Shown one piece after another: positions 25,075 through 37,740 of a stretch of 64,000 bases of DNA; positions within the stretch are counted from its first letter, which is position 1, and each line of letters begins with the position of its first letter. Below the pieces are notes generated by a model, which made no database searches, had not been told where the DNA came from, and saw only the letters and a list, made by a program, of their open reading frames with translations. This DNA is from Opisthorchis felineus (lineage: Eukaryota; Platyhelminthes; Trematoda; Opisthorchiida; Opisthorchiidae), in assembly GCA_004794785.1 (NCBI GenBank), contig SJOL01009849.1, forward strand, positions 2,169,102 to 2,233,101. Reading direction: 5' to 3'. Made by a program: the position numbers and the translations under genes.

Positions 25075-28000
25075 GCTGGCTTCAACGTCACCCGGAGAGA
25101 GAATAGTGGGGTACGTTGCAATATCGCATTTTCTAAAGATCGTTTTCAAGCGCAAATGTAAATCAATAATAATGGACAGATGAACGAAAAATTGTTAGAC
25201 GATTTTCAAACTCCTTTCACTGGTTGGACTGTCCCATCTTATCTAATAACTCTTCGGGGGAATATAGTTCTGTCATCAATGGACAACACATCCTGAGAAT
25301 GAAAACAAGACATGTAGTTCATGGCATGTTTGTTGGGCTGCATTTGGCTGAATTGTTCGCCGGATGCAAAAGACGAGCAGCTTTTTTTAAATGCTGCACA
25401 AAGGCCCAAGAATCTGTCCTATCTATTCAAAGTAGCTGGTAGTGGAATGTTGGTTTCAGCTTGTAACTGATCAAATTAATAAAGTCAAAAGATCGATTAT
25501 GAAATATGCGTTGACACATACGCGGTTCAACCCTCGGAGCAACTATTGTCATTGATCCGTTGTAAAGAAAACAGTTTGCATTATGACCACAGAAAGTCCT
25601 GGATAAAAAAATCTTTCCCGATGACGTTTTCCCGCTTGACATTAGTGTTTGATCGTCCTTCTGATGTTAATGTTGTTAATGTAAACTTTGTGCAATCCAA
25701 TAAACTGATTTTCTACTTAGATGAAGCATGATGTTCCGCCTAACAGACAAACAACTAGCTATGGCAAACCGTGAAATTACGACCATGAAATGCTGCCCCA
25801 GGCAATGTGCCGAATGCACATTTTGCGTAGGCTAACAACCTAATATGAAATTTTCTGCTAGCGGAAAATAGAACACTGATTACAACATACTGATCGCACA
25901 CTGATAAAAGTTAGCTTATTTTCTATTGATGCCTCAGCTGCGGTGAGACACAGACCCATAAAATTCGGATGGAAATCGACCAAACCATGATCCAATTAGT
26001 TTTGCAATCAGTTTTACGGTTAAAAGTAAACACGAAAAAAATATCCTTGGTGAAAAACCAACATGTTTCCCCGAAAATGAGCGCAAGATGTCACGTGTTT
26101 TAGGCGTATATTCAGTAAACTGGCGTGTTTTTCGTCCTACTGATAATAATGCGGACTTGATTTAGGGCAGCGAATTGTTCAGAAGAACGAACGTTTTCCT
26201 GTTCAGCAGTACGTCCCTTCTTTAGGCCCTGAAGATCCTCATGGGGGCAATTTGTGAGCATTTAGCACCAAAATTTCGGAAAAGCTGTTGCCCGCCTTGT
26301 AGGTTGGAAACATTTATCGGGGTATCATTATTTCGACTGTGATACTGAAGCGCAAGAGAATATTTTGTGCGTTCTGTTATGGAGTTATATACTTTTCTGC
26401 CATCCGAACCCACTAAATGTTGCTTGGTTCATCGTCTTCTGACTCTCATAGTTTGTTATATGAGCGTTGAATCATGTTTGATTTCCACAGTCTCAAGTCT
26501 AAAGCTTAATATAATTAATGTCGTACAGCAGACTGCTAAGTGCCACGCTTCTGTCAGCTTAGATGTGGGTATCATTCGTCAGGATAGTGCAAGTAATAGC
26601 CTAATTTCATCTTACTTGTCATCACTTCGTTTCTGTTGAAGCATAAATGGATGGTTCAAATAAAGGTATGAAAAAGGTCTTTTGTGAAATTATTCAGTTT
26701 ACTTCTTCCAATCAATTTACGAATGCATATCTACCCTTGGTTACACGAGGACAGCTTGGGGTCGCCTGCCACATTTATGTACTGAGTGAAAGGGGGTGCA
26801 GCGGTTTGTTCAATATCACCCGCAAGTAATTCGTGAATTATCAGCTTTTCACTTATTGCTTGCCGCTCATTCTATTGCTGCATATTAGAAGTGCGTCCGG
26901 CAATGGGCGTCAGCATTGTGACGTTTTTAGTGTACTGAATCACGAGGACAGATTTTGTCAAATCAAGCCAAATCAAATCAACAATCAATCAACAAATCAA
27001 GCTCATTGATGTCTATCAGCAAATCAGGAAGCAACCGGGGAGTTTGAGAGAACCTATTTTAAAAAATTCTGATTCTAAGTTGATCAGCAGCTGAGCTATT
27101 AATGCAACACTCAATTCCTCATAAGACTACTAAGAAGACTGAATTGGCCTTCCTTTTTCGACAAATCAAGCTACAGACATCAAATCAGCTCTCATCTGAT
27201 GTTGCTGTTTCCTTTTCATCGGCACCGGACGTCAACTCCAATAAAAGGTAAAGAAACCTGATTCAGTTTGAACGCAATCTAGTGCATTCTTTGACTGTAT
27301 GTCGTTGTCATAATCCTGAAGAGCCTGCAGAACAAAAACGTTGAGGAAACGGGACAGGAATTACCTGGATGATCAGCCTGCTGACATACCGTGCGATGAT
27401 TAATTTTTTCCTATACAGGCTGCGCATACCCAGACCACATGTGCTACCATTCAAATGGGAGAGTAGCCAGGGAAGATGAGCTTTGGTCATTGGGGAATTC
27501 ATGCTTGATTTATTGACTCTGGCGTTTGATTCCTGCAGGTAGAAACAAGGAATATTGGTGAGTCGACCTTACGATCAATCTCCGCCAGTCCTTGGACAAT
27601 TTACCAGAAAAAGTATCTGTATTTGCTGTTAACATTTTGTTAAATTGCATAACACAAAATTCTATTGCGGTTTATTCAGTGTTTTATTTAAATACAATGC
27701 TTGGTTGCTACAGGCCGATGCGAACTGTGTTATGGTAAAAATTTGCTCAGCTCAGCTAACTAGCCATTGGGGGTAAAAATGAAAATAGAGTACACAGAAA
27801 ACGTTTGCTTCCCTTGGTATAGTTCAGTATTTAACTATCCGAAAGAGTGAACTATTGTCAACGGGGCCGGTTTTTAGGATTCTGACCCACCTCATTTTAC
27901 AAAATAAAACGTACAGTGACCAATACAATCGTCTTCAGAACAAAGGAAACTTATTCACCTCTGCCCCTCTCAAACGGATGTAGGAAGAAGTATATCATGA

Positions 28001-28530
28001 AAAATTTGAGGTCAACTATTCGAGCAGTTTGAGACTGAGCTACATTTTGGCTTAAGCAATCGAAACAGACCTTTCCTTCGTGTACCTAGTTCGCCACTTT
28101 CACAGTTTCAGTGGTTTACAGATCCACATGCGTACCCCATCAATTTGCTCAGACGTAATCGAATCGACATGCGCACTAGTCCTGATACAACATTTGGAAG
28201 TTTTGAATTTATTAACTGATTTGCAACTAAATTAGCAAGTGATGCAAACAAAAACTTGTACAACCTTCTGGTTATGTTTAGATGCTGCGTTAAAATGTTG
28301 AAACCATCCTGATTGTAAGCGAACGGCAATGGCTTCTGCTCTAGTAAATTACTAGTAGCCCAAGTATAATCTATGGATTTATAACAAGAATATCTATTGG
28401 GTTCGCGATTAGACTGTCACCCAAGTTACCTTCAGGATATTGTGGTCGTGGATCTTTCCAAAACACCTGGTAAAATCAATAAACCACCGTGGGCTGCACA
28501 TCGATTATGCAGTGAATCCAACTGATTTTT
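25075..28530. other. No recognisable genes
   Basis: Apart from the AATC-rich tract at 26957-27003, I recognise nothing. The frames present are short and unassigned. Confidence 0.35.
26957..27003 (+). repeat. AATC-rich low-complexity tract
   Basis: Imperfect repetition of AAATCAA / CAATC units over about 47 bases. A simple-sequence origin is likely. Confidence 0.6.
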
Positions 28531-28537
28531 AGACCAC

Positions 28538-28567
28538 TATATATGTATATATATATATATATATATA
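28538..28567. repeat. (TA)n microsatellite
   Basis: A nearly pure alternating TA tract with one G interruption near its left end. Confidence 0.9.
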
Positions 28568-28674
28568 AACTAATCGAATCCTTAATGAAATCGGTTAGTC
28601 CGTACACAAATTATATTTACAACAACTGCAAAATACAGCATATTATGTAGTGCCATTCGTGATAAACTCAGTCT

Positions 28675-28698
28675 AATGTCCAAGTAAGCTTGGACATT
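28675..28698. repeat. Perfect 10-bp inverted repeat with 4-base loop
   Basis: AATGTCCAAG (28675-28684), loop TAAG, CTTGGACATT (28689-28698). The arms are perfectly complementary. No T-run follows, so there is no reason to call a terminator. It may be part of an unrecognised small repeat. Confidence 0.6.
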
Positions 28699-29300
28699 CT
28701 AAACACTAGCTGGAGGGCAGATTTGTTCGCAGTATCGGTCGATTTTCACTCGTTTAATGAGATGTCATTCTCCAGTTGAAGCAGACTAAACCGAAAAGCT
28801 GACAACCATAGTTCACTTGTTTTATCATCGATGGAATTCTTCAGCACGAATTACTATGGCGATTCGACCCCAGGACGTCTCGACTGGCAGTCAAGCACTA
28901 TACCGTTTTTTAACCAGTGGCTCAAGAGCAAGTCGATCAACTCCAGTGTGAGGATATTCTTAAATCTTCCTTCAAAACCAAACCTAAAGAATGTTGCTCA
29001 GCCGCAAAGTTCCTTTTCGTATTTCCTTACTCGTCCAATATTGCACGCCCACTGAAAAGTATCCGATCTGCCACAAGTCATCCCAGGTGCAATAACTAAA
29101 ATCATGGCTGAACGATTTGTTAACCGCAGTCAACCAGGGCTAACATAACAAGGGTTGTGATATATTTTAATTTTTGGTACTTTTGAAGGGGAAATCAAAG
29201 GCGCTGTACTAAACACACATCGCTGTACGTGCGAATATGTTTGACTCTTCACACACGCCCCATGTACATTAAAAATACAGCGAATAAAGTCCTGTAACAT

Positions 29301-29330
29301 ACTTCAGATGTCTGAAGTTCGAATCCAGGC
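29301..29330 (+). repeat. 8-bp hairpin overlapping a perfect tRNA B-box
   Basis: ACTTCAGA / TG / TCTGAAGT is a perfect hairpin (29301-29318) that runs straight into GTTCGAATCC (29317-29326), matching the Pol III B-box consensus. No A box is visible upstream, so a SINE remnant or chance are both possible. Confidence 0.3.
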
Positions 29331-29682
29331 TGATTCAAGGGTATACCCTGCTGCCTGCTCCAACTATGGTGATACTTCCTTCTTTTACCGCGGACTAACG
29401 AAACAAATCGCGCTCCAGAGGAGAAAATTTTCTAAACGACAGTGATGCAGATAAATACCAAATATCCATTCGGAATTGATTAAAAATTGTTCAAGCATGG
29501 GAAAACTATATGTGGTCAGTGCCAGTTTGAAGAATATTTCGCCATTAATTCAGCAGTCTAGTCCGAAATAACATTAAAAAAACCCGTCTTTCTACTTTTG
29601 CTTGATCGCCTCAAACTATCGGAAAACCGAAATTTACTCTGACTTGGAATCCAGATTCTCTTTCTCTCTGGTGAACGCGAAA

Positions 29683-29685
<3 letters not shown>

Positions 29686-29725
<40 letters not shown>
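29686..29725. repeat. (AT)n microsatellite, about 40 bases
   Basis: A pure alternating AT tract of about 20 units, the longest perfect microsatellite in the window together with the one at 43.7 kb. Confidence 0.95.
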
Positions 29726-29728
<3 letters not shown>

Positions 29729-29729
29729 C

Positions 29730-31085
29730 ACTCATATACAAGACAGGCGTGCGCGGGGTAAATGAGCACCCGATACATCTTGTAGTACGTAGTGGTTGAT
29801 ATTAAAGGAGCGCTGCATCAAAAGTTTGTGGAACAACATTAGAAGGTTGCATGACTTGAAAATGCTTTCATTACGTTTGGCTATGACGAATCTGGTGTTC
29901 TAAGTCTATTTCTCAAACAGAGTCACTAAATGAGGCTTGCTGAGTGAAATCCTGTACGGCCCAATAAAGTCCAGCAACTGAGCGAAGTGAATGCATACTC
30001 CGGCTAATTTCGTAATGTGGTACGTTGTTAATTTCAGACTGTCCTTCAGAGGACTGTCGCCGGTTTTCGTGCGCTTGGTATACAATAAACAATCTAGCCT
30101 CATAACTCTAATGTTGAGACGAACGGGCAGCCACACCACTGTCCCTTTTGCTAGCAGCCTGCTGGTCACTATGTCATCATACGTCAATTATGAGATCGTC
30201 TTCCCTACTTGTCACGCTTTGTTTGAATAGTCCATTGGCAAGCGAAAAGCCACAGCAGAATTCCGTCTCCAAGACCTTTAAGGGAACCTGAGCACAGCAC
30301 AGAAATGAGAATTTTTTAAAGAAACGAAAAAAATAGTGCTAATCAAACGAAACTGTTTCGTAGGTGCTGTTTGTTTACATCTTGTGGTGCAGTTTCGTTC
30401 TGTTAAATTCTGTTGGTCCGAAGTGTACATCGCGTTTAGAATTTCAGCTTTACACAACTCAAGCTTCATAGACTTCCGATATCCAGTGACCTGTCAAAAT
30501 AAACTATCGAAAAACATTCATGCTACTTGACAGTGAACCAATATGATGCCGTAGCTACGAAAAGTAAAATCGACCCCAAACATCCTGTGACCACGTTATG
30601 ATTCACAGCTGACATTTTCTAGGCCAGGTTCGTGTTGATTCCTGAAAACTGCACGCCACATTTGTTTCGCCAGTGGACACGACAAATATTAACGTCATCG
30701 GCATTCCATCAAAAAGCTGATCCGAAATGAGGGAATCAGCACAATGTGAAGATGCTTATCCGAACCAATGGTAATAGTTCCATCATAGTGGGTTCGGCGA
30801 GTATAAAAAACAGACTGGTACAAGAGGTAAAGAATAATATGGTTATGAAATAAATTGTCATGAAAGTAACGCACTGTACATGTATACATATTTGTTCATT
30901 CCGGTAGGATAATGAAGATGTCCACTAATCTGTCTGGTGTGTTGCTGAAAATGAATATCCGATACAAAGCTGATAAGCTCAGGTTCTCGAACAAGTGAAT
31001 ACTTTCCCCAAACATAGCCTGCAGTCTTTTAGTCAACAAAAGACAAATGCATGTGGAGTTTCTGCCCTAAGTCCTTTTAAGATGC
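29730..31085. other. No recognisable feature
   Basis: Sense and antisense frames at 29906-30230 and 30278-30530 shadow one another. No repeat or domain recognised. Confidence 0.35.
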
Positions 31086-31089
31086 ATGA

Positions 31090-31195
31090 TTCTATCCATC
31101 TATCTAACTAACTGTCCATCTATCTATCCATCTATCTGTCTCTCTATTTATCTACCTATCAAACTACTTACCTATCGACCCATTTGTCTGTCTAC
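31090..31195 (+). repeat. Degenerate ATCT tetranucleotide microsatellite
   Basis: Imperfect runs of CCATCTATCTAACTAAC and related CTAT/CTGT units over about 105 bases. It forces the Leu/Ile/Tyr/Pro-rich start of an open forward frame (31086-31406), which I therefore do not call a gene. Confidence 0.85.
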
Positions 31196-31740
31196 CCATG
31201 ACTCGTATTCAGTAAGCTGCTTTGGTTGTCACTTAAGGTGGTATTCCCGAAACGTGGAAAGCCAGTATTTGACCGCAGTTTCCGGTTGTGAAGACATACT
31301 CGTCGGATGTTGGTTCCTTTGTTTTTCTGAGTGGTTGTTCACTAATGTGTTTGTCGTATGGTTTGAATCAGTCAAACCTAAATTTATGCCCGCTAGGTGT
31401 TGCTAATAAACAACTAGCAAACAGGGTGACCGACAGTGTCAATTCCCTCTGTTGGGTCAAAAAGGATGAAGTGGAATGCTTATTATGACCACAACCCTCT
31501 GCATCCTTCGGTGTCACTACCTTTAACCGGTGGCCGGTAATCAATGACCAGAGCTTCTACACTGGCATCTTTCAGCGGCTTTGCTTCGCATAATTTATGG
31601 CTTTTCACTAATTGACTCTGTTTGCTATTATTAGAGCGCTCTCCGGGTGTTTGCTTAGCCACGAGGTTTCCTGACCTGTGAAGAAACTGTGATGCTTTCC
31701 CAAGCATATTAGACAACTCCTTTCCGTTCGTAATTTGAGA

Positions 31741-32020
31741 AGACTTGGGAATGTTCAATGAAGATTTCGTCCTGTAAGTGCGGCCAATCTACGCTGAAAA
31801 GCCGAAAAGCACTGTACAGATTCTTCATCCTCATTGGTAATCATCGGCACTGCGCACCTTGCAGATCTGCAGGGAGATTTGAACCCGCAATATCTTGTCT
31901 AGTGGCTGGAGAATAAATTCTTAGTCCAGCAGTGGTGGCTAACTCGAAACTACACAGGAAATAGCGCCACTCATTCTGCAACCATGAAATCCACATCACG
32001 TAGTCACATTTTGATGCGTG
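31741..32020 (-). repeat. S2 SINE (copy at 31.8 kb)
   Basis: Minus-strand order: leader ending near CATGGTTGCAGAATGAGTGG, a tRNA-like head with B-box-like GCGGGTTCAAATCTC, a hammerhead-like segment (31809-31856) whose boxes have decayed to CCGATGA and GAAGA, then a body with AGCGTAGATTGGCCGCACTT leading to CAGGACGAAATCTTC. The stem I strands CGCAGTG and CAGTGC are still recognisable. Confidence 0.65.
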
Positions 32021-32039
32021 AATACACGGTGATTCCTAA

Positions 32040-34515
32040 CAACGTCGAAACAGCAGCGTCAGGTTTCTAAGTTTTAGCCACTGAAAAAACTCAAATTGGG
32101 CTAGACAAAACAGACTACAGGCTGCTGTACAACTTCTTCCGCAGTCGCTCTTCAAATTTTCTAAACATCAGCACGAGCAACAAACACGTTGAATTATAGA
32201 AGTGTTGACCTTTCCGCTCTTAAGCGTTTAACCAGGACCACTTCAAGACAAAGATAATTACATGGTTGTAAGCCTGCATTATTTGGTTTACGCCGGAATA
32301 TTTGCTTGCTTGTAATAATGGGTTTGCTTTGTCTATTTCATGTTCTTATTTCATGATTTGATTTCTGTCATCCGATCAATAATTACCGGGTTAGTCGCTT
32401 ACTATAGCACCATCTTGTGGATGGGCTTGGATCAAATAACTCAAAATGGCAACAATTTTGCTGAGTGATTTGATAGCTGCAAAACAGAAGACCATACCTT
32501 ACTTTAAAGTAGTTTTTTCTTGCTAAAATTAATTCGTTCCCTTCACTGTATAATGTTCGGACTGTTGATCAGGTTAGATTTGACACCAAATATATACACT
32601 CAAATGAGTGAATGGATGAGTTCTGATCAGTAAACAAGTTCCTCAGTTCCAGTGAAAGGTTGCAATGCTTATTATTATAATTTTACTGAATACCCTTGCG
32701 TAACAACCGAATTGGGGCAATCTAACTCGGTAGTATACAAACGTTAACTGGCTATTTTGAAATCCTACAGATATTCTGAAGTACATTAATCCAAAAACAT
32801 CCAAGAGACAAATATTAGCGCCATATCCTTGGATATATACATAGGTAGTATTGTCGTGATAATGAGGAGTTGTGCACATATGGGGTGTACATTTTGTGGG
32901 TTGCCTGTCGCGAACTTTCTGAAAACGACCTTCAATCCGACATTCATAGACAAAACCGACCATGAAATAAATTAACTGTCTTTTTTAATTGGTATCTGCA
33001 AGTCTGAATTATCCAACTGTTGCGCCAGAGGGGCATATAAATGATAGGTTAGGTTTTCAGTTTAAAACTGTGTACATGCATGCCGGCATGACCTTGATAT
33101 AGGGAACGTGTTCACCAAACTTAAACTAGCTACATTCAACAAAGCAGCGGAGATTCGTTTCAACTCTCAATCAGTCAGTTTTAGCTCATCATTCACGATG
33201 ACACTGGTAGATGGAACAGTGTTTTATTAGGTTACTTCAAAGGTGGTGGCCTCAAAATTCTGTTTATCCCTAGGGTATATTTGTTGGCCCTTACTCCTCT
33301 ATAACTATCTATCCTGTTCAAGGTGGTACCGGTCTGTTGTCACAGTGTTAACCAATTTCATGCCCGATACTGGTTTTCTAAATTTACTTACGGAGCATCA
33401 ATCTCGGGAGCGCTTTATTCCCCCAGAAAACCAAGGACAGGCTCTTCTTCATTCAAGCCCTTGAGAGGCATCAATCTATTCCGACTGCGTCACATTGCGC
33501 ATGGTGTTCAGCAACATTTGGTGGATACTGTTAGCTCAAGAAAGGTTAGTCGAGAAAACTTCTGCTAGCCCAATACGCTGTTTGTTTCCCTATTCTGGCT
33601 ACTGTACTCGGGATAACCAAAACTTCCTCAGTAATTATTGCTTTAGTGTCAGGTTGTTGTATGTAGTTCTTGACCACACCGAAGGCTGTAAATTCTCGGG
33701 GAACTAAGAAAACTGTTACTGATATCGTCTACATCTCAGAACATATGAGCGCTTAGTAGATAAACTTCAACTTTTATGCACCAATACTGTGACTGGCAGG
33801 TATGAGTAGCCCTGAATTGCTTACAGTGCCACTTGTTTATGTGACTTCGAAGGTTAGATTGATGATCCCGACAAAGATTTAACGTTATCACAAAGGGACC
33901 ACCCCCCAGTGAAGTCCTCTTACCGTATTCGGATAAACTTGTAGATCCGCATAGAAATAATGATTTGGCGTCCTTCCAACATTAGGCAGTTTCGTGACTT
34001 CCGGTAAAATTTTCCACTATTGATTGTCCAAAAGTGCTCATTTTTCGTGCAGTACAAGCATTTTTAAACGAGAAACAAGTTACACTAACTGAAGCAAATT
34101 ATGATAATCAAGTGTTGATTCGGTTAGCACTTCTGTGATTCTCCACTAAGACGATCTTATCTGTGAGACCTGGGCAGAGTGAATTATCTTCGTCTCACTT
34201 ACACCACGTCCGAAAGTGAGTTTCGGAAGTCGTACCAGTAATAAAGCTAAGTTGCTCGTCAGCACAGGCTCCTAAATGGTTCAGTTGTTGCCTGTCTGCA
34301 CACCAGTAAGTCAGCAACCATTAGTGACGTAATCCTCTGAAAAACTAGGTAACTCAGGTACACGAATGAGCTTCCATTGAACGGTTAAGCTCAAAACACT
34401 GTGCAGTATTCCTAGCGTCGACCGACACGGCTAGGCTAACTACCATTAGGCCCACGTTCCGTCGTACACCGCAGGAACTCCTTTAGTACACACAAGTCAT
34501 ACGGCGAAAATTTTA
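32040..34515. other. No recognisable feature
   Basis: No frame with an identifiable domain and no family repeat seen. Confidence 0.35.
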
Positions 34516-34520
34516 GTTGT

Positions 34521-34770
34521 TTAGGCCGTCAGACTGTTTCCGGCCCAAACTTGCCGTGCCAACCAGTCTCCGTACTTCCTAATTCCTGAAGACTGAGCAC
34601 CTGCTGGAGAGTAGTAGAGCTGCACCTGTAAAAACTTTCCACTTCCTTTAAGAGTTAGAATTTCGCTGACTATCCCAACAGCACGGGAGAGGCCATTGGG
34701 GATGTTAAACTGACCGACCTGTCCAATCGGAAGGAATGTCAATTTTGTTGACAATCGCGGAACTTGTGGT
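34521..34770 (-). CDS. Unassigned protein-like frame, possible terminal exon
   Basis: A minus-strand frame stays open for about 80 codons and ends in TAA at 34521. It has no ATG near its start (the frame opens just after a stop at about 34770), so it would have to be an exon fragment. The composition is unusually protein-like: a run FNIPNGLSRAVGIVSEI, then ILTLKGSGKFLQVQLYYSP with alternating hydrophobic residues suggesting beta strands, and a C-terminus with KYGDWLARQVW. I recognise no family. It lies about 2.8 kb from another minus-strand protein-like frame at 37.4-37.7 kb, so both could belong to one gene, but nothing in the sequence proves this. It could equally be a decayed element or chance. 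Confidence 0.25.
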
Positions 34771-34774
34771 CAGA

Positions 34775-35780
34775 GAAGATCTCTCGACGTGCTCGGTTAA
34801 GTGCAAAGCTCATCACTTAGATTCGGTTGTGTGCAACACACGCTATGTCCTCCCTCCACATTATTGACAAATAAAACTTGCGCACTGGATACACGTTTTG
34901 TTTGACCAGATTAATTTAGGCTTCGTTCTTTACGTAAATTGGCAAAACATCAACCTGAAACAACTGCACAGCATCAAGGGTTTTATGTCCTACAGCATCT
35001 GGACAGAACAACATCTGTTGCTTAGATAATTGGCTGGGTGGGGGTGAATGGAAAACAAACGAGGCGAGTAGTCTGTTTGATTCCCATAAAACAACTAATA
35101 AACGTTATCTCAGTCAAACAGAATGGCGAAAAAAAACACAAACGAATTTTTCTCTTCGCATATGGAATAAGAGGAAATATAAATGATATCCTGATCATTT
35201 CAAATTTTGGAAACAAAATTTTGAGAACTTAGCTTTTTTACCAAAAATTCTGATTTCAGACAAGGTTTGCATACTTTCCACGTACAATTCTTAGAGGATC
35301 GTTCTTTGAGTTGCATGAGCGCAAGGACAAACGAAAAATGAGACAGACAGAAGATTTCAAATTTGGTAACCTTTATTGCAGCTTTCTATTCCGCCCTTTG
35401 ATTTCTAGATTTTAAGTTATCTAATTTAATGTGCTTTGTTTTTAATGTTACCTGGAGAATCCCCAAGGCAGGTCTTGTTAAAACAAGTGTTGAGATTTTT
35501 CGACTGGTGTCCAAAAAATTGTAAGTGTTCTTACATGACTGGACAGAAGTATCCTAAAAGAGGTAAGGTTAGAAACATTACATCCCAGAAAACACTTGAA
35601 GACAGACAGGTTCACGTATAAACTGAGACGAAGGTAGTTTGGGGAATGACAGGTCACATTGCAATAGTTTTTAATTTTTTTAATTTTCATTAAAGTGGTG
35701 GATTTTAACTGCACTAGCTCCTTATTTTTTAGAAGAATTGTGTTGAATGAGGTTTTATTGTCGACGTAGAGTCATCCGAA
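34775..35780. other. No recognisable feature
   Basis: Short overlapping frames on both strands at 35022-35232 and 35436-35714 show no domain. Confidence 0.35.
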
Positions 35781-35784
35781 TTTT

Positions 35785-37250
35785 GAGCAGACTTTGTAGG
35801 CAGATAAGGTTCGTTTTGTCATTATGTTCCGCCCGCAGTACATGAAGATTTCCTGAACAAATGCCCCCAACTGAAGCTGCCACCTTGGCGTGGTGGTCGG
35901 ACTTGAGTGCTTCAATGATCCCGCGGGTCGCACTGGCTAGAACCACAAGGTCTAACCATGCCAGGAAGGCCAAAGGGGAAAAGTCAGACCAAGAGCATTA
36001 AGGCTGCGTTATACGAGTAATCGCAATATGAGGCAGTTTTCTATAGAGGAAAATGTTGAAAATGATGAAACGTTTGCAATCAAATTGCCCAGCTCAGCGA
36101 ACAAGCCAACGACCATATGAGGCAGTCTTCGGGTAATCGTTCTGTCCTCTGCGATGGGTGTGAAGGAAGTAAGGCGTTTCCCGCAGGCCATCAGCATCTC
36201 CATATTCATAGGAGTATCGATGCTGCCTCCCCCAGAGGAAGGAGGGGTTAGAAAATGTCGGCCATAAAAAACACGCAAGCTCCGGTAGCCTAAAGGTTGA
36301 CCGTGGTCACCGGCGCATTATGCAATACGGCTGAAGTACTTTTAAGAAAAAGGAGTCTTGCACTGCTCAGAAGGTGCCTGTTGTGCGCAGCCGCATTAGG
36401 AGTTAGACAATAATGTCTTACTCTCTACGCCTCCGGGCCAGTCTAGCTCCCTGCAGCAAAGTGGGTCAGACTACTGAGTTGTTGTCTCAGGGAAGGGTCC
36501 CTAACAACCGCTGCCTCACAGTTCAGATTTTGAGTCAGAGACTAGAGGTATAGTCACCGAAAAAACCTTTGCATTCTCCTACTATCTTAAGGGTTAGACT
36601 TGTGAGTCAAAGGCTCAAGATGGGGTACCTCAACCAAACACTTTCTTCGACCTGGGCAATCCGAAATTATCATTTGACCGTATAGTTCCTTCCCCACAGA
36701 TGTCCCTCCCCAATTCCCTCCCACCACACAAGCGAACTTTGCCGGGTCACTTGATTTTCAGTTATATGTCCCATGTAGCTTATACACCCCGCTGTCTGTT
36801 AGCAACAAACAAAATAACCCTAGCTAAATCCACGAGATCCTTACTATGTAGGTGTTTTCAGCGTCACTAATCTATGTTAAATTGGCAAACAAACAATGCT
36901 CGCTGAGACCTTATACTTCATTAAAATTGAAGTATGCTGTTGAAACAAGCACACAAGAGCCAGCGTGGTTCTGCAGCTTAAAACGCCATGGACGAATTCA
37001 GCTGTTTCACGATTCTCCCTCCGTGTGTCTGGTAATCCATAAGCGATGACTCGTGAAATGCATGGCGTGGGAGTCGCCCTAAGCCCTAGATGAACACGTT
37101 TTACTGGACTGCATTTCAGTGAACAGTCGTCTTTGCGCCGTTAGGATATCCAGCCGAATGAAGCTCAGTGCTACTCGACATAGGAAATGGTGCCTATTTT
37201 TAGTGTCAACGCATGCCCCAGCGGACCGCAGTTCTGACTGAGATGGATAC
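35785..37250 (+). repeat. R3 dispersed repeat, copy B
   Basis: It is collinear with copy A at 23.8-25.1 kb. Landmarks are CCAGGAAGGCCAAAGGGGAA (35961), TGCTGCCTCCCCCAGAGGAA (36221), GTCAGACTACTGAGTTGTTG (36468), CTTACTATGTAGGTGTTTTC (36840), CTCCGTGTGTCTGGTAATCC (37019) and GTGAACAGTCGTCTTTGCGC (37119). Inside it, GATGAAACGTTTGCAATCAA (36065) also occurs, slightly altered, at 53.2 kb just after a P1 fragment. On the minus strand the frames 36009-36278 and 35755-35973 are open, the first being collinear with an open frame in copy A. Class unknown. Confidence 0.6.
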
Positions 37251-37356
37251 TTTCTGACAAGAGATATCAGGGCTCATTCATCAAGTAATATGAATTGGAA
37301 TGGTGATCTTTGCGGGTAGCCCAAATGCAAAAGTTGGTTTTCTGAACCCTTTGGAA

Positions 37357-37740
37357 TCACATTTGGGCGGTCTCCTTGGATTCGATGTTCACTGCATGGA
37401 CAACGGAAAGTGGCTCCTCCACTTGTGTGCTGATCATCACCTGTTTCTGGCCAGCAAGAACTTTCAGCATAATCGTTAGCTTCGTGTAACCTGGATACCG
37501 CCAAGTGCAAATCGACCGTGGGCCTATTTGGATCACGTGGCCATCAGCCACCGGTGGAGAGCCACAATTCAAGACTGCCTTTCCCTCTGGAGCGTACAAC
37601 CTGATTCCAATCAAGCCATCCTGCGAGCACGCCCAATAGTTTTCTCCCCCCCCCCAAAGGTCCTCGCAAGTCAGCAATAAACATGTCAATCCAACACCAA
37701 CTAACACTGCTCAGCAGCATCGATCTGAGCTGGCCCAACT
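37357..37740 (-). pseudogene. Unassigned secreted-type protein frame, possibly frameshifted at a G tract
   Basis: A minus-strand frame of about 116 codons ends in TGA at 37357. Its visible start (37707) is GTG preceded two codons upstream by a stop, so it is either an exon with an acceptor at the nearby GAGCAG, or a broken frame. It opens with a hydrophobic run LVGVGLTCLLLTC like a signal peptide, then a region with spaced Cys (YWACSQDG, LNCGSPP, SICTWRYPGY). A second minus-strand frame (37544-37738) opens with ATG codons and overlaps it. The two frames meet at a run of ten G (37646-37655), so a one-base length error or mutation there would merge them. I recognise no family. It sits between R3 copy B and LINE relic 1 and is antisense to the LINE. 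Confidence 0.3.

Noticed and set aside
26957..27003. CRISPR-like short repeats
   Set aside because: The AATC units are imperfect, contiguous and without spacers. The window is eukaryotic in character.
28675..28698. Rho-independent-type terminator
   Set aside because: No T-run follows the hairpin, and the organism is not bacterial.
31086..31406. Forward frame rich in Leu/Ile/Tyr/Pro/Ser
   Set aside because: The first third is translated ATCT microsatellite and the rest has no recognised feature.
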